Positions 42,053 through 50,602 of a stretch of DNA of 60,001 nt are shown one piece after another. The stretch is from JBBROS01 sp038229135 (lineage in GTDB: Bacteria > Pseudomonadota > Alphaproteobacteria > Acetobacterales > Acetobacteraceae), in contig JBBROS010000021.1 in assembly GCA_038229135.1 (NCBI GenBank), positions 1 to 60,001 of the forward strand, in the 5' to 3' direction. The notes below the pieces were generated by a model. The model saw only the letters and a program-made list of their open reading frames with translations. It searched no databases and was not told the origin of the DNA. Every line of letters begins with the position of its first letter. Position 1 is the stretch's first letter. The position numbers and the translations under genes were made by a program.

Positions 42053-43077
42053 CAGCGGCGGAGGCGCGTCCACACCCGGTCCTGCAGGTCCCGCGAGGCC
42101 GCCGAGCAGATCGGCGACGGCCGCAGGATCGGCTGCACCGCATCCGGCAGGTTCACAGCCGGGTCCGCCTTCAGGTCCGCCCGCAGGAACGCATCGCTCC
42201 CGGCAATCCCGTTGTTGTAGCCCGTGAAGTTGCTTGCCTCCGCCGCACTCTCCGGCGTCAGCATGAAGTCCATGAAGCGCTTGGCCAGCGCCGGGTTGGG
42301 CGCGCCCTTCGGGATGGCCAGGTGGTCCGTCCAGATGTTCGCCCCCTCCTGCGGGATGAGGTAGCGGAGGCTCGCCTTACGAGCCTGGGCACGATGGAAC
42401 GCGCCGTTCCACATCATGTGCATCGAGGCCTCGCCGCTGGCCATGCGGTCGATGGTGGCCGAGCTCGAGTACACGAGCACATACTCCTTCTGCTTTGCGA
42501 GCAGGTCGTAGATGGCCTGCGCATCCGGCCCCTTCTCGGTGCAGGGGTCGATCTTGAGGTAATACGCCGCAGCCGCCCAGTTCTCGCCCACCTCGTTCAA
42601 GTTCGCCACCTTGCCGCGCAGCGTGGGCGGCGGGTCGAACAGCGTGGACCAGCTCGGGGGCAGCGCCGCGCCGTCCACCTTGTCGGCGTCGTACGCAATG
42701 CCCGTCACGCCATACATGTAGGGCACCGAGAAGCGCCGCCCCGGGTCGTAGGGCTGCTCGCGGAAGCTCTCGCGGATGTTCTTGAAATTTGCCAGGCTCG
42801 GCGCGTCCACCGGCTGCAGCAGCCCGTCCTTGATCATGATCGCCAGCGTCGGCCCCGTCGGCACCACCACGTCGTAGGCGCCGCCGCCGGCCTGCAGCTT
42901 GCTCAGCATGGAATCGTTGCTGTCGTAGGTGTCGAGCACGACCTTGATGCCCGTCTCCTTCGTGAACCGCTCCAGCAGCGCCGGCGGGATGTAGTTGGAC
43001 CAGTTGAACAGCCGCAGCTCCTGTGCGCGCGCGGGCAGCGCCGCCAGCAGTCCGAGCAGAATGAGGAGAAGGCGCAT
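42052..43077 (-). CDS. Polyamine ABC transporter substrate-binding protein (PotF/PotD-like)
   Basis: 341 residues; signal peptide MRLLLILLGLLAALPARAQ. The mature start ELRLFNWSNYIPPALLERFT is characteristic of PotF/PotD, and YDVVVPTGP and GLLQPVDAPSLANFKNI are further family blocks. The SMHMMWNG and EGANIWTDHLAIP region contains the acidic/aromatic residues that contact the diamine. Start Met 43077 has GGAG about 11 bases upstream. It is the fourth gene of the minus-strand operon ATPase, permease, permease, binding protein, oxidase. Confidence 0.9.
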   Translation of the reverse strand: MRLLLILLGLLAALPARAQELRLFNWSNYIPPALLERFTKETGIKVVLDTYDSNDSMLSKLQAGGGAYDVVVPTGPTLAIMIKDGLLQPVDAPSLANFKNIRESFREQPYDPGRRFSVPYMYGVTGIAYDADKVDGAALPPSWSTLFDPPPTLRGKVANLNEVGENWAAAAYYLKIDPCTEKGPDAQAIYDLLAKQKEYVLVYSSSATIDRMASGEASMHMMWNGAFHRAQARKASLRYLIPQEGANIWTDHLAIPKGAPNPALAKRFMDFMLTPESAAEASNFTGYNNGIAGSDAFLRADLKADPAVNLPDAVQPILRPSPICSAASRDLQDRVWTRLRR

Positions 43078-43090
43078 CGGGGGGAGGCTC

Positions 43091-43852
43091 CTATCGGTTC
43101 GAGAGCAGGCGGGAGGCGGCAACGAGACCCACGCTGAGCAGCAGCAGCGTGGTGGACACGGCGTTCACGGCCGGCGTCAGCCCGGTGCGGACCAGGCCGA
43201 AGACGTACACCGGCAGTGTGGTCGAGCCGGGGCCGGAGAGGAAGAACGCGATGGTGAAGTCCCCGAGGCTCACCACGAAGGCCAGCATCGCCCCGCTGGC
43301 CACCCCCGGCGCAATGAGCGGCAAGGTGATCCGCCGGAAGCTGCGCCAAGGGCTCGCATACAGGTCCCGCGCGGCCTCCCCCAGCGCCGGGTCGAGCGCG
43401 TCGAGCCGGGTGCGGACCGGCAGGTAGGCGAAGGGCAGCGCGATCACGGCATGGGCGGCCGCGATGGCGGGCAGGCCGAGCGGGATGCCCACCAGCACGA
43501 AGCCGAGCAGCAGCGCGACCGCGAGCACGATCTCGGGCACCAGCAGCGGCAGCGCCACGATGGCCCGCGTGGCCCCCTGCGCGCGGCCCTGCGGCGGGAA
43601 GGCCAGCGCCGCGGCGGTCGCCAGCGGCGTCGCGATGGACGTCGCTGCCAGCGCCGCCACCAGCGAGTTGCCCAGCGCCGCCCGCATCGGCGCATCCCGG
43701 GCCGCCTCGCCCCACCAATGCACGCTGAACCCACCCCACAGCGTGACCATGGACGAGGCGTTGAACGACAGCGCCACCACCACCGCGATGGGCACGTAGA
43801 GAAACAGCAGCGCCGCCGCCGCCACCACGCCCAGCCCCGGCACGCGGATCAT
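43091..43852 (-). CDS. Polyamine ABC transporter permease (PotI/PotC-like)
   Basis: 253 residues, six predicted helices beginning VVAAAALLFLYVPIAVVVAL; ALSFNASSMVTLWGGFSVHW is a PotC/PotI hallmark. EAA loop GEAARDLYASPWRSFRRITL, near residue 165, docks to the ATPase. Start overlaps the PotB/H-type gene stop (ATGA), so the two permeases are made in step and presumably form the heterodimeric channel. Confidence 0.9.
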   Translation of the reverse strand: MIRVPGLGVVAAAALLFLYVPIAVVVALSFNASSMVTLWGGFSVHWWGEAARDAPMRAALGNSLVAALAATSIATPLATAAALAFPPQGRAQGATRAIVALPLLVPEIVLAVALLLGFVLVGIPLGLPAIAAAHAVIALPFAYLPVRTRLDALDPALGEAARDLYASPWRSFRRITLPLIAPGVASGAMLAFVVSLGDFTIAFFLSGPGSTTLPVYVFGLVRTGLTPAVNAVSTTLLLLSVGLVAASRLLSNR

Positions 43853-44685
43853 CTCCGCACCCCCGCCCGCAGCACGGCCAGCGCCAGCAGCAGCAGCACG
43901 ATCGCCATCGCCGCCCCCAGCGGCCAGTTCCGCAGCGCGCCGAACTGCCCCTGGATCAGGTTGCCGATCAGCAGCGCCTTGCCGCCCCCCAGCAACTCGG
44001 GCGTCACGAAGCTGCCCAGTGCCGGCACGAACACGAGCGCCATGCCGGCCACGATCCCCGGCCTCGCGAGCGGCAGCACCACTCGCAACAGCATCCGCCG
44101 CCGCCCGGCATAAAGGTCGGCCGCCGCCTCGATCAGCCGAGGGTCGATCGCCTCCAGGCTCAGGTAGATCGGCAGCAGCATCAGCGGCAGGAAGGCGTAG
44201 GTCATGCCGAGTGCTATGGCCGTCGGCGTGTAAAGCAGCCCGAGCCCGCCGGGCACGAGCGGCGCGACGGCCTGGTCCACGAGGCCCCCGGCCCGCAGCA
44301 GCAGCACCCACGCATAGGCGCGCACGAGCACGTTGGTCCAGAACGGCACCGTCACCAGGAACAGCAGCGCCATCCGCCGCCGAGGGGGCTGCCCCACCAT
44401 CCAAAGCGCGGTCGGCAGCGCGATGACGAAGGTGATCACCGTGGTCAGCGCCGCCACCAACAGGCTGCGGCCGAAGATGCGCAGGCTGTCGGTGTTCAGG
44501 ATGCGCTTGCCGTCGAAGTCGAGGTCCCACAGCACGCTGATCCAGGCCTGCGCCGAATGCACCGCCCACACCACGCCGCCATTCGGGTTGCGCTCGAGCG
44601 TGCTCACGTAACCCATCAGCACCAGCGGCAGCACGAGCAGCAGCACGGCCGCGAGCAGCGCCGGGGCAGCGAGCAGCGCGCGCAT
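43849..44685 (-). CDS. Polyamine ABC transporter permease (PotH/PotB-like)
   Basis: 278 residues with six predicted helices. The segment PFWTNVLVRAYAWVLLLRAG is diagnostic of PotB/PotH permeases, and the EAA loop is EAAADLYAGRRRMLLRVVLP. It partners the PotI/C-like permease with which it overlaps. Its ATG immediately follows the ATPase stop (TAG at 44688-44686), with no intervening base. Confidence 0.91.
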   Translation of the reverse strand: MRALLAAPALLAAVLLLVLPLVLMGYVSTLERNPNGGVVWAVHSAQAWISVLWDLDFDGKRILNTDSLRIFGRSLLVAALTTVITFVIALPTALWMVGQPPRRRMALLFLVTVPFWTNVLVRAYAWVLLLRAGGLVDQAVAPLVPGGLGLLYTPTAIALGMTYAFLPLMLLPIYLSLEAIDPRLIEAAADLYAGRRRMLLRVVLPLARPGIVAGMALVFVPALGSFVTPELLGGGKALLIGNLIQGQFGALRNWPLGAAMAIVLLLLALAVLRAGVRR

Positions 44686-45717
44686 CTAGGCGTTCACCGC
44701 CCGCAGCGCGCCCGGATCCGGCACGATGCCCACGGCCTCGCCCACCACGGGCCGCGCGGCCCCGGGCGGCAGCCGCACCCGCAGCGTGCCGAGCGGCCCG
44801 GCCACGTGCACCGTGGTGCCCGCGCCGTCATACTCCGTCAGCGTCACGGCCCCGTGCAGCGGCTGGTCGCGCGGGTCGGCCAGGCTCGCCCGCTCGGGCC
44901 GCAGCACCAGCACCGCCTCCGGCCCTGGCACGCCAACCTCCGCCGCCAGGCAAGCCCCGGTCGCCACCCGCCACAGTGCCCCGACCCGGGTGGCCGGCAC
45001 CAGGTTCGCCTCCCCCACGAACCCGGCCACGTAGGCGTTCACCGGCCGCTCGTACACCTCCTCCGGCGAGCCGAGCTGCTCGATCCGCCCGGCCCGCATC
45101 ACCGCGATCCGGTCCGCGAGCCCCAGCGCCTCCGTCTGGTCGTGCGTCACGAAGATGAAGGCCGTGCCGAGCTCCCGCTGCAGCCGCTTCAGCTCGAGCT
45201 GCATCTCCCGCCGCAGCACCAGGTCCAGCGCGCTCAGCGGCTCGTCCAGCAGCAGCGCCTTGGGCCGCGGCGCCAGCGCCCGGGCGAGTGCAACCCGCTG
45301 CTGCTGCCCGCCACTCAGGGCCGCCGGGCGCCGCGTCTCCATGCCCTCCAGCCGCACCAGCCGCACCGCTTCGGCCACACGCGCCGCCACCTCGGCCCGC
45401 GGCAGGCGCAGGCTCTCGAGCCCGAAGGCGACGTTCTCGGCCACCGTCAGGTGCGGGAACAGCGCGTAGCTCTGGAACACCGTGTTCACCGGACGCCGCT
45501 CGGGCGGCAGATGCAGCAGCGGCGCGCCCTCCAGCAGCACCGTCCCGCTATCCGGCTGCACGAAGCCTGCGATCGTCCGCAGCAGCGTGGTCTTGCCGCA
45601 CCCCGACGGCCCGAGCAGCGCGAAGAACTGCCCCTGCTCGACGCCGACGCTGACCCCGTCCAGCGCGCGCAGCCCGGCATAGGTTTTGACCAGCGCCTGG
45701 ACGTCGAGCAGCGGCAT
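44686..45717 (-). CDS. Polyamine ABC transporter ATP-binding protein (PotG/PotA-like)
   Basis: 343 residues. Nucleotide-binding domain: Walker A GPSGCGKTTLLRTIAGFVQP, Q-loop NTVFQSYALFPHLTV, signature LSGGQQQRVALARALAPRP, Walker B ALLLDEPLSALD and His-loop FVTHDQTEAL. The C-terminal ~100 residues are the TOBE-type regulatory domain. First gene of the five-gene polyamine operon. ATG 45717 is chosen; the open frame upstream of it consists of the tandem repeat and was rejected. Upstream promoter region contains a 16-bp minisatellite. Confidence 0.92.
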   Translation of the reverse strand: MPLLDVQALVKTYAGLRALDGVSVGVEQGQFFALLGPSGCGKTTLLRTIAGFVQPDSGTVLLEGAPLLHLPPERRPVNTVFQSYALFPHLTVAENVAFGLESLRLPRAEVAARVAEAVRLVRLEGMETRRPAALSGGQQQRVALARALAPRPKALLLDEPLSALDLVLRREMQLELKRLQRELGTAFIFVTHDQTEALGLADRIAVMRAGRIEQLGSPEEVYERPVNAYVAGFVGEANLVPATRVGALWRVATGACLAAEVGVPGPEAVLVLRPERASLADPRDQPLHGAVTLTEYDGAGTTVHVAGPLGTLRVRLPPGAARPVVGEAVGIVPDPGALRAVNA

Positions 45718-45748
45718 CCCGCCATCGTGGCGGGCGCACGCTGCCCCC

Positions 45749-45823
45749 GCAAGGCTCCGGTCCGGCAAGGCTCCGGTCCTGCAAGGCTCCGGTCCTGCAA
45801 GGCTCAGATCCGGCAAGGCTTGG
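45749..45823. repeat. 16-bp minisatellite in the promoter region of the polyamine operon
   Basis: Four and a half units of GCAAGGCTCCGGTCCG/T start at 45749, 45765, 45781, 45797 and 45813. The array lies 32 bases upstream of the ATPase gene start, between it and the divergent VOC gene. A 16-bp unit changes helical phase on each gain or loss, so it could alter promoter spacing. Confidence 0.9.
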
Positions 45824-45903
45824 GCGGCGCCGCGGGTCCGGACAAGGTTGAAGCGCGCCCGCCGGCCGTGCGAAGGCTAAGGCCCTCCAATGGAGTGCGC
45901 CCG

Positions 45904-46311
45904 ATGAGCCTGAGCCCGTATGTGACGTTCGACGGCAACTGCGCTGACGCGATGGACTACTACAAGGCCCACCTGGGCGCGCAGGAGCAGTTCACCATGC
46001 ACTACCGCGACGCGCCGGAGGGCACCCCGTGGGGCCCGGCGCAGGCGGACAAGGTCATGCACGCCCAGCTGCGGTTCGGGGAGCAGGTGCTGATGCTCTC
46101 CGACACCGCCCACTACCAAGCGCCGGCCGGCGTCCTCGTCTCGCTCGACGCGCCCACGCCCGCGGAGGCCGAGCGCATGTTCGCCGCCCTGGCCGACGGG
46201 GGCCACGTCAGGATGCCCATGGCGGCCACCTTCTGGGCCGAGCGCTTCGGCATGGTGACCGACCGCTTCGGCGTGCCGTGGATGATCGATTGCCCCAAGC
46301 GCGAGAGTTGA
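45904..46311 (+). CDS. VOC/PhnB-like glyoxalase-fold protein
   Basis: 135 residues. The start SPYVTFDGNCADAMDYYKAH is the hallmark of the PhnB/DUF1428-like subgroup of the vicinal oxygen chelate family, and the C-terminus AERFGMVTDRFGVPWMID is equally typical. These proteins are related to glyoxalase I but mostly uncharacterised; the usual metal ligands of true glyoxalases are not evident. ATG 45904 follows TGGAG. Divergent from the polyamine operon. Confidence 0.88.
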   Translation: MSLSPYVTFDGNCADAMDYYKAHLGAQEQFTMHYRDAPEGTPWGPAQADKVMHAQLRFGEQVLMLSDTAHYQAPAGVLVSLDAPTPAEAERMFAALADGGHVRMPMAATFWAERFGMVTDRFGVPWMIDCPKRES

Positions 46312-46396
46312 GCGCGGGCCCGAACCCGCCCGATCGTTGTAGAACGCGCTCGCAAAACCTGTAGGCTCCGCCGAGGCCTGGAGCGGAGCGTGCGGC

Positions 46397-48283
46397 ATGC
46401 GTGGGTTCGTCGTGATGATGGGGCTGTTGGCCGGGGCCGCCGGGGTTTCGGCGCCCGGGGTGTCGGCGGCCGGGGCATGGGCGGCCGAGCCGCCCGTATC
46501 GGTCCGGCGCGTGCAGACGGACATGGTGGTCGCGCAGGATGGCAGCGCCACCTCCACCGTGCACATGGAGATCGCCGTCAACACGCAGGAGGCCGCGCGC
46601 CAGGTCGGGCAGCAATCCTTCCAATACAACGAGGGCCGCGGCACCATCGAAATCGTGCAGGCCTACACGCTCAAGCCCGACGGCACGCGCGCCGTGGTCG
46701 AGCCCGACGCCATCAAGACGCAGTTGGCACCCGGCACCCCGAACTACCCGGAGTTCGCGGACCGCAAACAGGTCACGGCCGTGTTCCCGTCCGTCGCCGC
46801 CGGGGACGTGCTGGTGTTCGACCTGAAACGCACCGAGCTGCCGCCCTTCCCCGGCTATTTCAGCTGGTGGCTCAGCTACGTCCGCACCATGGCCTGGGAC
46901 AGCGCGTCGTTCAGCATCGCCACCCCGCCCGGCATGACGCTCCAGACCGAGACGCATGGCCCGGCTGCGACGCAGGAGCCGACCGCAGAAGGCGGCACCG
47001 TCTATCGCTGGACCTATGCCGCGCGGGCCATCGCCGACGAGAAGGTCGCGCTGGGGCCTACGGACCATGCTCCGCGCGTGTTCGCCTCCGCCTTCCCGGA
47101 CTGGACGAGCTTCGGGCGCGCCTACGCGGCCCTGATCGCAGGCAAGGCGGATGTGTCGCCCGCCATCCAGGCCCTGGCCGACCGCGTCGCCGCCCCGGCC
47201 GCAGGCGACCGGCGGGAGGAGGCGCGGCTGCTCTACGAGTGGGTGAGCCGCAACGTGCGCTGGGTCGCGATCTACATCGGTAATGGCGGGTTCGAGCCGC
47301 ACGCGGCCGACTCCGTGCTGGCCAAGCGATACGGAGACTGCAAGGACCAGGTGATGCTCCTGCAGGCCCTGCTGCGCGCCCGCGGCATCGCCTCCGAGCC
47401 GGTGTTGATCAACGCCGGCAATGCCTACACGCTGAGCCAGGTGGCCAGCTACGCCATGTTCAACCACCTCATCACCTACCTGCCGGAGTGGCGCGTCTAT
47501 GCCGACACCACGGCCGGCTCGGCCCCGTTCGGCACCGTGCCGCTGCCGCTCTATGGCAAGCGTGTGGTGCATGCGGTCGTGGATGGCGAGGTGCTGCGCC
47601 AGGTGCCCCCGCTGGCGCCCGGCGAGGCGAGCTGGGCGCTGCGGACCACGGCCGTGATGGATGAGCACGGCGTGATCAGCGGCACGACCGAACAGCGCGG
47701 CACCGGGGCAGCAGCCACCACCATCCGCGGCTATGCACGCAGCGTGGCCGCGAGTGGCACCGAGCGTTCGGCGGCGAGCGTGCTGCGGTCCCGCGGGATA
47801 CCGGGGGACGGGGTGTTCCGCCTGCCGCCCGAGGCGGAAATGGGGCCCGAGGCGGGGCTGGGCGGGCGCTTCACGCTCGAGGCGCAGGCAGGCTGGCTCG
47901 AGGGCGACAGCTTCGAGCCGCCCATGGGCCTGCGCAACCTGCCGCGCGCCGGCAACGGGCCGATCGGGAACCTGGACCAGGCCGTGGCGCCCACCGAGCC
48001 CACACCCTGCTACGCCGGGGTGCAGACGGAGGACATGGCGCTGAAGCTGCCGCCCGGCTTCCGCCCCACCGCCCTGCCGCGTGGCCGTGCCCTGACGGAC
48101 CCGGCCTTCGAATACCGCAGCACCTGGTCGTTCGAAAACGATACGCTGCACGTCCGGCGGCGGTTCGAGAGCCGCGTGACCGGGCCGCTCTGTGAAGGGG
48201 AGCTACGCACGCGGGCGGCAAGGGCGATGGCGACGATCCGAGGCGACTACGGCGCGCGGGTCACGCTCGAACGAATTGAGTAA
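46397..48283 (+). CDS. Exported DUF3857/transglutaminase-like domain protein
   Basis: 628 residues with a signal peptide (MRGFVVMMGLLAGAAGVSAP to about AWAAE). Residues ~40-190 are the DUF3857 domain; about 270-400 is a transglutaminase-like domain with a complete Cys-His-Asp triad: Cys in KRYGDCKDQVMLL, His in MFNHLITYLPEW and Asp in VYADTTAGS. The C-terminal third is beta-rich. Family members are periplasmic proteins of unknown substrate, thought to act as proteases or cross-linkers. Second gene after the VOC protein with an 85-bp gap; an operon is possible but not certain. Confidence 0.85.
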   Translation: MRGFVVMMGLLAGAAGVSAPGVSAAGAWAAEPPVSVRRVQTDMVVAQDGSATSTVHMEIAVNTQEAARQVGQQSFQYNEGRGTIEIVQAYTLKPDGTRAVVEPDAIKTQLAPGTPNYPEFADRKQVTAVFPSVAAGDVLVFDLKRTELPPFPGYFSWWLSYVRTMAWDSASFSIATPPGMTLQTETHGPAATQEPTAEGGTVYRWTYAARAIADEKVALGPTDHAPRVFASAFPDWTSFGRAYAALIAGKADVSPAIQALADRVAAPAAGDRREEARLLYEWVSRNVRWVAIYIGNGGFEPHAADSVLAKRYGDCKDQVMLLQALLRARGIASEPVLINAGNAYTLSQVASYAMFNHLITYLPEWRVYADTTAGSAPFGTVPLPLYGKRVVHAVVDGEVLRQVPPLAPGEASWALRTTAVMDEHGVISGTTEQRGTGAAATTIRGYARSVAASGTERSAASVLRSRGIPGDGVFRLPPEAEMGPEAGLGGRFTLEAQAGWLEGDSFEPPMGLRNLPRAGNGPIGNLDQAVAPTEPTPCYAGVQTEDMALKLPPGFRPTALPRGRALTDPAFEYRSTWSFENDTLHVRRRFESRVTGPLCEGELRTRAARAMATIRGDYGARVTLERIE

Positions 48284-48300
48284 AGGCGGCGCCTCCGGCT

Positions 48301-48376
48301 GGTGGAGCTGAGCGGGATCGAACCGCTGACCTCCTGAATGCCATTCAGGCGCTCTCCCAACTGAGCTACAGCCCCG
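48301..48376 (-). tRNA. tRNA-Ala (anticodon GGC)
   Basis: The minus strand gives a full 76-base cloverleaf: acceptor GGGGCTG pairing with CAGCTCC, D-arm with the usual GCTC...GAGC, anticodon stem CCTGA/TCAGG with loop ATGGCAT (anticodon GGC), variable GAGGTC region, T-arm GCGGTTCGATCCCGC, and an encoded CCA. The G3-U70 wobble pair, the alanine identity element, is present. It reads GCC codons, which are very frequent in this high-GC genome. Confidence 0.96.
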
Positions 48377-48490
48377 AACCGGGAGGCGAGCCTATAGCGG
48401 GCGCCCTCCCGGGGTGCAAGAGCCTCCCGACAGCGGTATCCGACCCGGCGGCTCCGCCAGATCGGAAGTTCCGCGTTCTTCATCAACAGG

Positions 48491-48533
48491 CTAGAGCTTT
48501 CGCCCGATCCGCTTTGATCGGACAAAGCTCTAG
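48491..48533 (-). terminator. Terminator-like hairpin overlapping the scoB stop codon
   Basis: Arms CTAGAGCTTT (48491-48500) and AAAGCTCTAG (48524-48533) plus an inner pair CCGATC/GATCGG around a six-base loop form a 16-bp stem with a small internal bulge. The scoB stop codon TAG (48532-48530) lies inside the outer stem. No long U tract follows on the minus strand, so it may act as a 3' end stabiliser as well as a terminator. Confidence 0.75.
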
Positions 48534-49183
48534 GCCGTCCGGAACGGTGCTTCCGTCCTGGCTCGCAACTCGTCCAGCGTCACGTCCGGCGCCATGTCCA
48601 CCAGCGTGAGGCCGTCCTGGCCTGGCGTGTCCACGCGCAACACGCAGAGATCCGTCACGATCAGGCTGACCACACCCGCGCCCGTGAGCGGCAGGTTGCA
48701 GCGGTTGAGGATCTTGGGCTCCGAGCCGCCCTGCTTGTTGCGGGCCACGTGCTCCATCAGCACCACGCATTTCGGCACGCCGGCCACCAGATCCATCGCG
48801 CCGCCCATGCCCTTGACCATCTTGCCCGGGATCATCCAGTTCGCCAGGTCCCCGTTGGCCGCCACTTGCAGCGCGCCCAGGATGCTGATGGCGATGTGCC
48901 CGCCGCGGATCATGCCGAAGCTTTGCGCGCTGTCGAAGATGCTGGTGGTGGGCAGCATCGTCACCGTCTGCTTGCCGGCGTTGATGAGGTCCGCGTCCTC
49001 CTCGCCCGCATACGGGAACGGCCCGATGCCGAGCATTCCGTTCTCGCTGTGCAGCTGCACGTGTACGCCGGGCGGGATGTGGTTGGCCACCAGCGTCGGG
49101 ATGCCGATGCCGAGGTTGACGTACATGCCGTCCGATAGCTCCTGCGCCGCACGCGCCGCCATCTGGTCCCGGGTCCAGGCCAT
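48530..49183 (-). CDS. scoB: 3-oxoacid CoA-transferase subunit B
   Basis: 217 residues. The catalytic glutamate lies in the conserved QLHSENGMLGIGPFP block (about residue 49), and VNLGIGIPTLVANHIPPG is the family start. This beta subunit transfers CoA from succinyl-CoA (or acetyl-CoA) to a 3-oxoacid such as acetoacetate, through a glutamyl-CoA intermediate. Its ATG at 49183 shares one base with the subunit A stop (TGATG). The stop codon is embedded in a terminator-like hairpin. Acceptor could be acetoacetate or 3-oxoadipate; neighbours do not decide. Confidence 0.92.
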   Translation of the reverse strand: MAWTRDQMAARAAQELSDGMYVNLGIGIPTLVANHIPPGVHVQLHSENGMLGIGPFPYAGEEDADLINAGKQTVTMLPTTSIFDSAQSFGMIRGGHIAISILGALQVAANGDLANWMIPGKMVKGMGGAMDLVAGVPKCVVLMEHVARNKQGGSEPKILNRCNLPLTGAGVVSLIVTDLCVLRVDTPGQDGLTLVDMAPDVTLDELRARTEAPFRTA

Positions 49184-49893
49184 CACGCAGTCTCCCTTTG
49201 CCGGACCGTGCGTTGCTCGATCCGCTTCTCGAGGTCGGGCACATGCACCAGGCGCTGCACGAAGATGCCAGGCGTGATCACGTGGTCGGGGTCGATCTCG
49301 CCCGGCTCGACCAGGTGCTCCACCTGCGCGACCGTCACGCGGGCGGCCGTCGCCATCGGCGGGTTGAAGTTCCGCGCGGTGCGGCGATAGACGAGGTTGC
49401 CCTCCGTGTCGCCCTTCCAGGCATGGATGATGGCGAGGTCGGCGAAGATGCCCCGCTCCATGATGTAGCGCTGCCCGTCGAACACGCGCTCCTCCTTGCC
49501 CTCCGCCACAGCGGTGCCCACGCCGGTGCGGGTGAAGAAGGCCGGGATGCCCGCGCCCCCCGCCCGGATGCGCTCGGCCAGCGTACCCTGCGGGTTGAAC
49601 TCGATCTCGAGCTCGCCAGCCAGATACTGCTTTGCGAAGGTGGCGTTCTCACCGACGTAGGAACTGATCATCTTCTTCACCTGCCGCGTCTGCAGCAGCA
49701 GACCAAGCCCGGCATCGTCGATGCCCGCATTGTTGGACACGATCGTGAGGTCCTTCACCCCGCTGTCCCGGATGGCCTCGATCAGCTTCGACGGGATCCC
49801 GCACAGCCCGAACCCGCCCGCCAGGATGAGCATCCCATCCCGCAACACGCCTGCGAGCGACGAAGCCGCATCCGGATAGACCTTGTTCGCCAT
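49183..49893 (-). CDS. scoA: 3-oxoacid CoA-transferase subunit A
   Basis: 236 residues, the usual alpha-subunit length. MLILAGGFGLCGIPSKLIEA is the CoA-binding glycine region (GGFGxCGIP), and FFTRTGVGTAVAEGKE and GNLVYRRTARNFNPPM are further family blocks. It works as a heterodimer/tetramer with subunit B, encoded immediately downstream with a one-base overlap. It sits between tRNA-Ala and maf in the origin-proximal region, where other alphaproteobacteria commonly carry aroE-coaE-dnaQ after maf. Confidence 0.92.
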   Translation of the reverse strand: MANKVYPDAASSLAGVLRDGMLILAGGFGLCGIPSKLIEAIRDSGVKDLTIVSNNAGIDDAGLGLLLQTRQVKKMISSYVGENATFAKQYLAGELEIEFNPQGTLAERIRAGGAGIPAFFTRTGVGTAVAEGKEERVFDGQRYIMERGIFADLAIIHAWKGDTEGNLVYRRTARNFNPPMATAARVTVAQVEHLVEPGEIDPDHVITPGIFVQRLVHVPDLEKRIEQRTVRQRETA

Positions 49894-50008
49894 TCACTCA
49901 CCCTAACCGCGTTCGGTAGTGACATTCGCACAGGGGGGCTGGGCGGGAAAGCTCGAGGGTCCCTCCGCACCGTCTTCGCGAGCCGGCTCGCAGCGCCTGT
50001 GTCGAACG

Positions 50009-50602
50009 CTATGGCGGCACCACCCCCGCCTGCCGCAAATAGCCCAGCAGCGGCAGCAGTGGCAGGCCCAGGATGGCCGCATGCTCGCCCTCGATGCTGT
50101 CGAACAACTGCACCCCCGGCCCCTCCACGCGGTAGGCGCCGACGGTGTGCAGCATGGCCTCACCCTCGAGCTCGCAATAGGCGTCCAGGAACGCGTCCGA
50201 GAACTCCCGCATCACCAGCTTGGGCCGGGCCACGTGGCGCCACGTCTCACGGCCGTCCTGCATCACCACCACGGCGGTGACGAGCGTGTGGGCCTTACCC
50301 CGCAACGCCAGCAACTGCATGCGGGCGGCGGTGGCGGAGGGGGGCTTGTCGAACCAGGTACCCGCGCAGACCAGCAGCTGGTCGGCGCCGATCACGACAC
50401 CGTCCGCACGCACCCGCGCCGCCTTCATCCCGGCCAGCATGAGCGCAACCTCGTCGGGGGAGGCGCCTTCCGCCCGCCCGCTGGCCTTCACGGCGGCCTC
50501 GTCGATCCGCGCCGGGCGCGTCTCGATCACCAGGCCGGCGCCCCGCAGCACGGCCGCGCGCGCTTCGCTCTGGCTCGCGAGCACGATCGGCGCCGTCTGC
50601 AT
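50009..50602 (-). CDS. maf: Maf family nucleotide pyrophosphatase
   Basis: 197 residues. The start IVLASQSEARAAVLRGAGL matches the Maf SxSxxR substrate motif, GVVIGADQLLV the central acidic block with the catalytic Asp, and the later KxxA-type blocks are present (DKPPSATAARMQL). Maf proteins hydrolyse modified or canonical NTPs, especially dTTP, UTP and methylated bases, and are linked to septation arrest when overexpressed. It overlaps ppsR by TGATG and is transcribed away from the candidate origin. Confidence 0.91.
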   Translation of the reverse strand: MQTAPIVLASQSEARAAVLRGAGLVIETRPARIDEAAVKASGRAEGASPDEVALMLAGMKAARVRADGVVIGADQLLVCAGTWFDKPPSATAARMQLLALRGKAHTLVTAVVVMQDGRETWRHVARPKLVMREFSDAFLDAYCELEGEAMLHTVGAYRVEGPGVQLFDSIEGEHAAILGLPLLPLLGYLRQAGVVPP

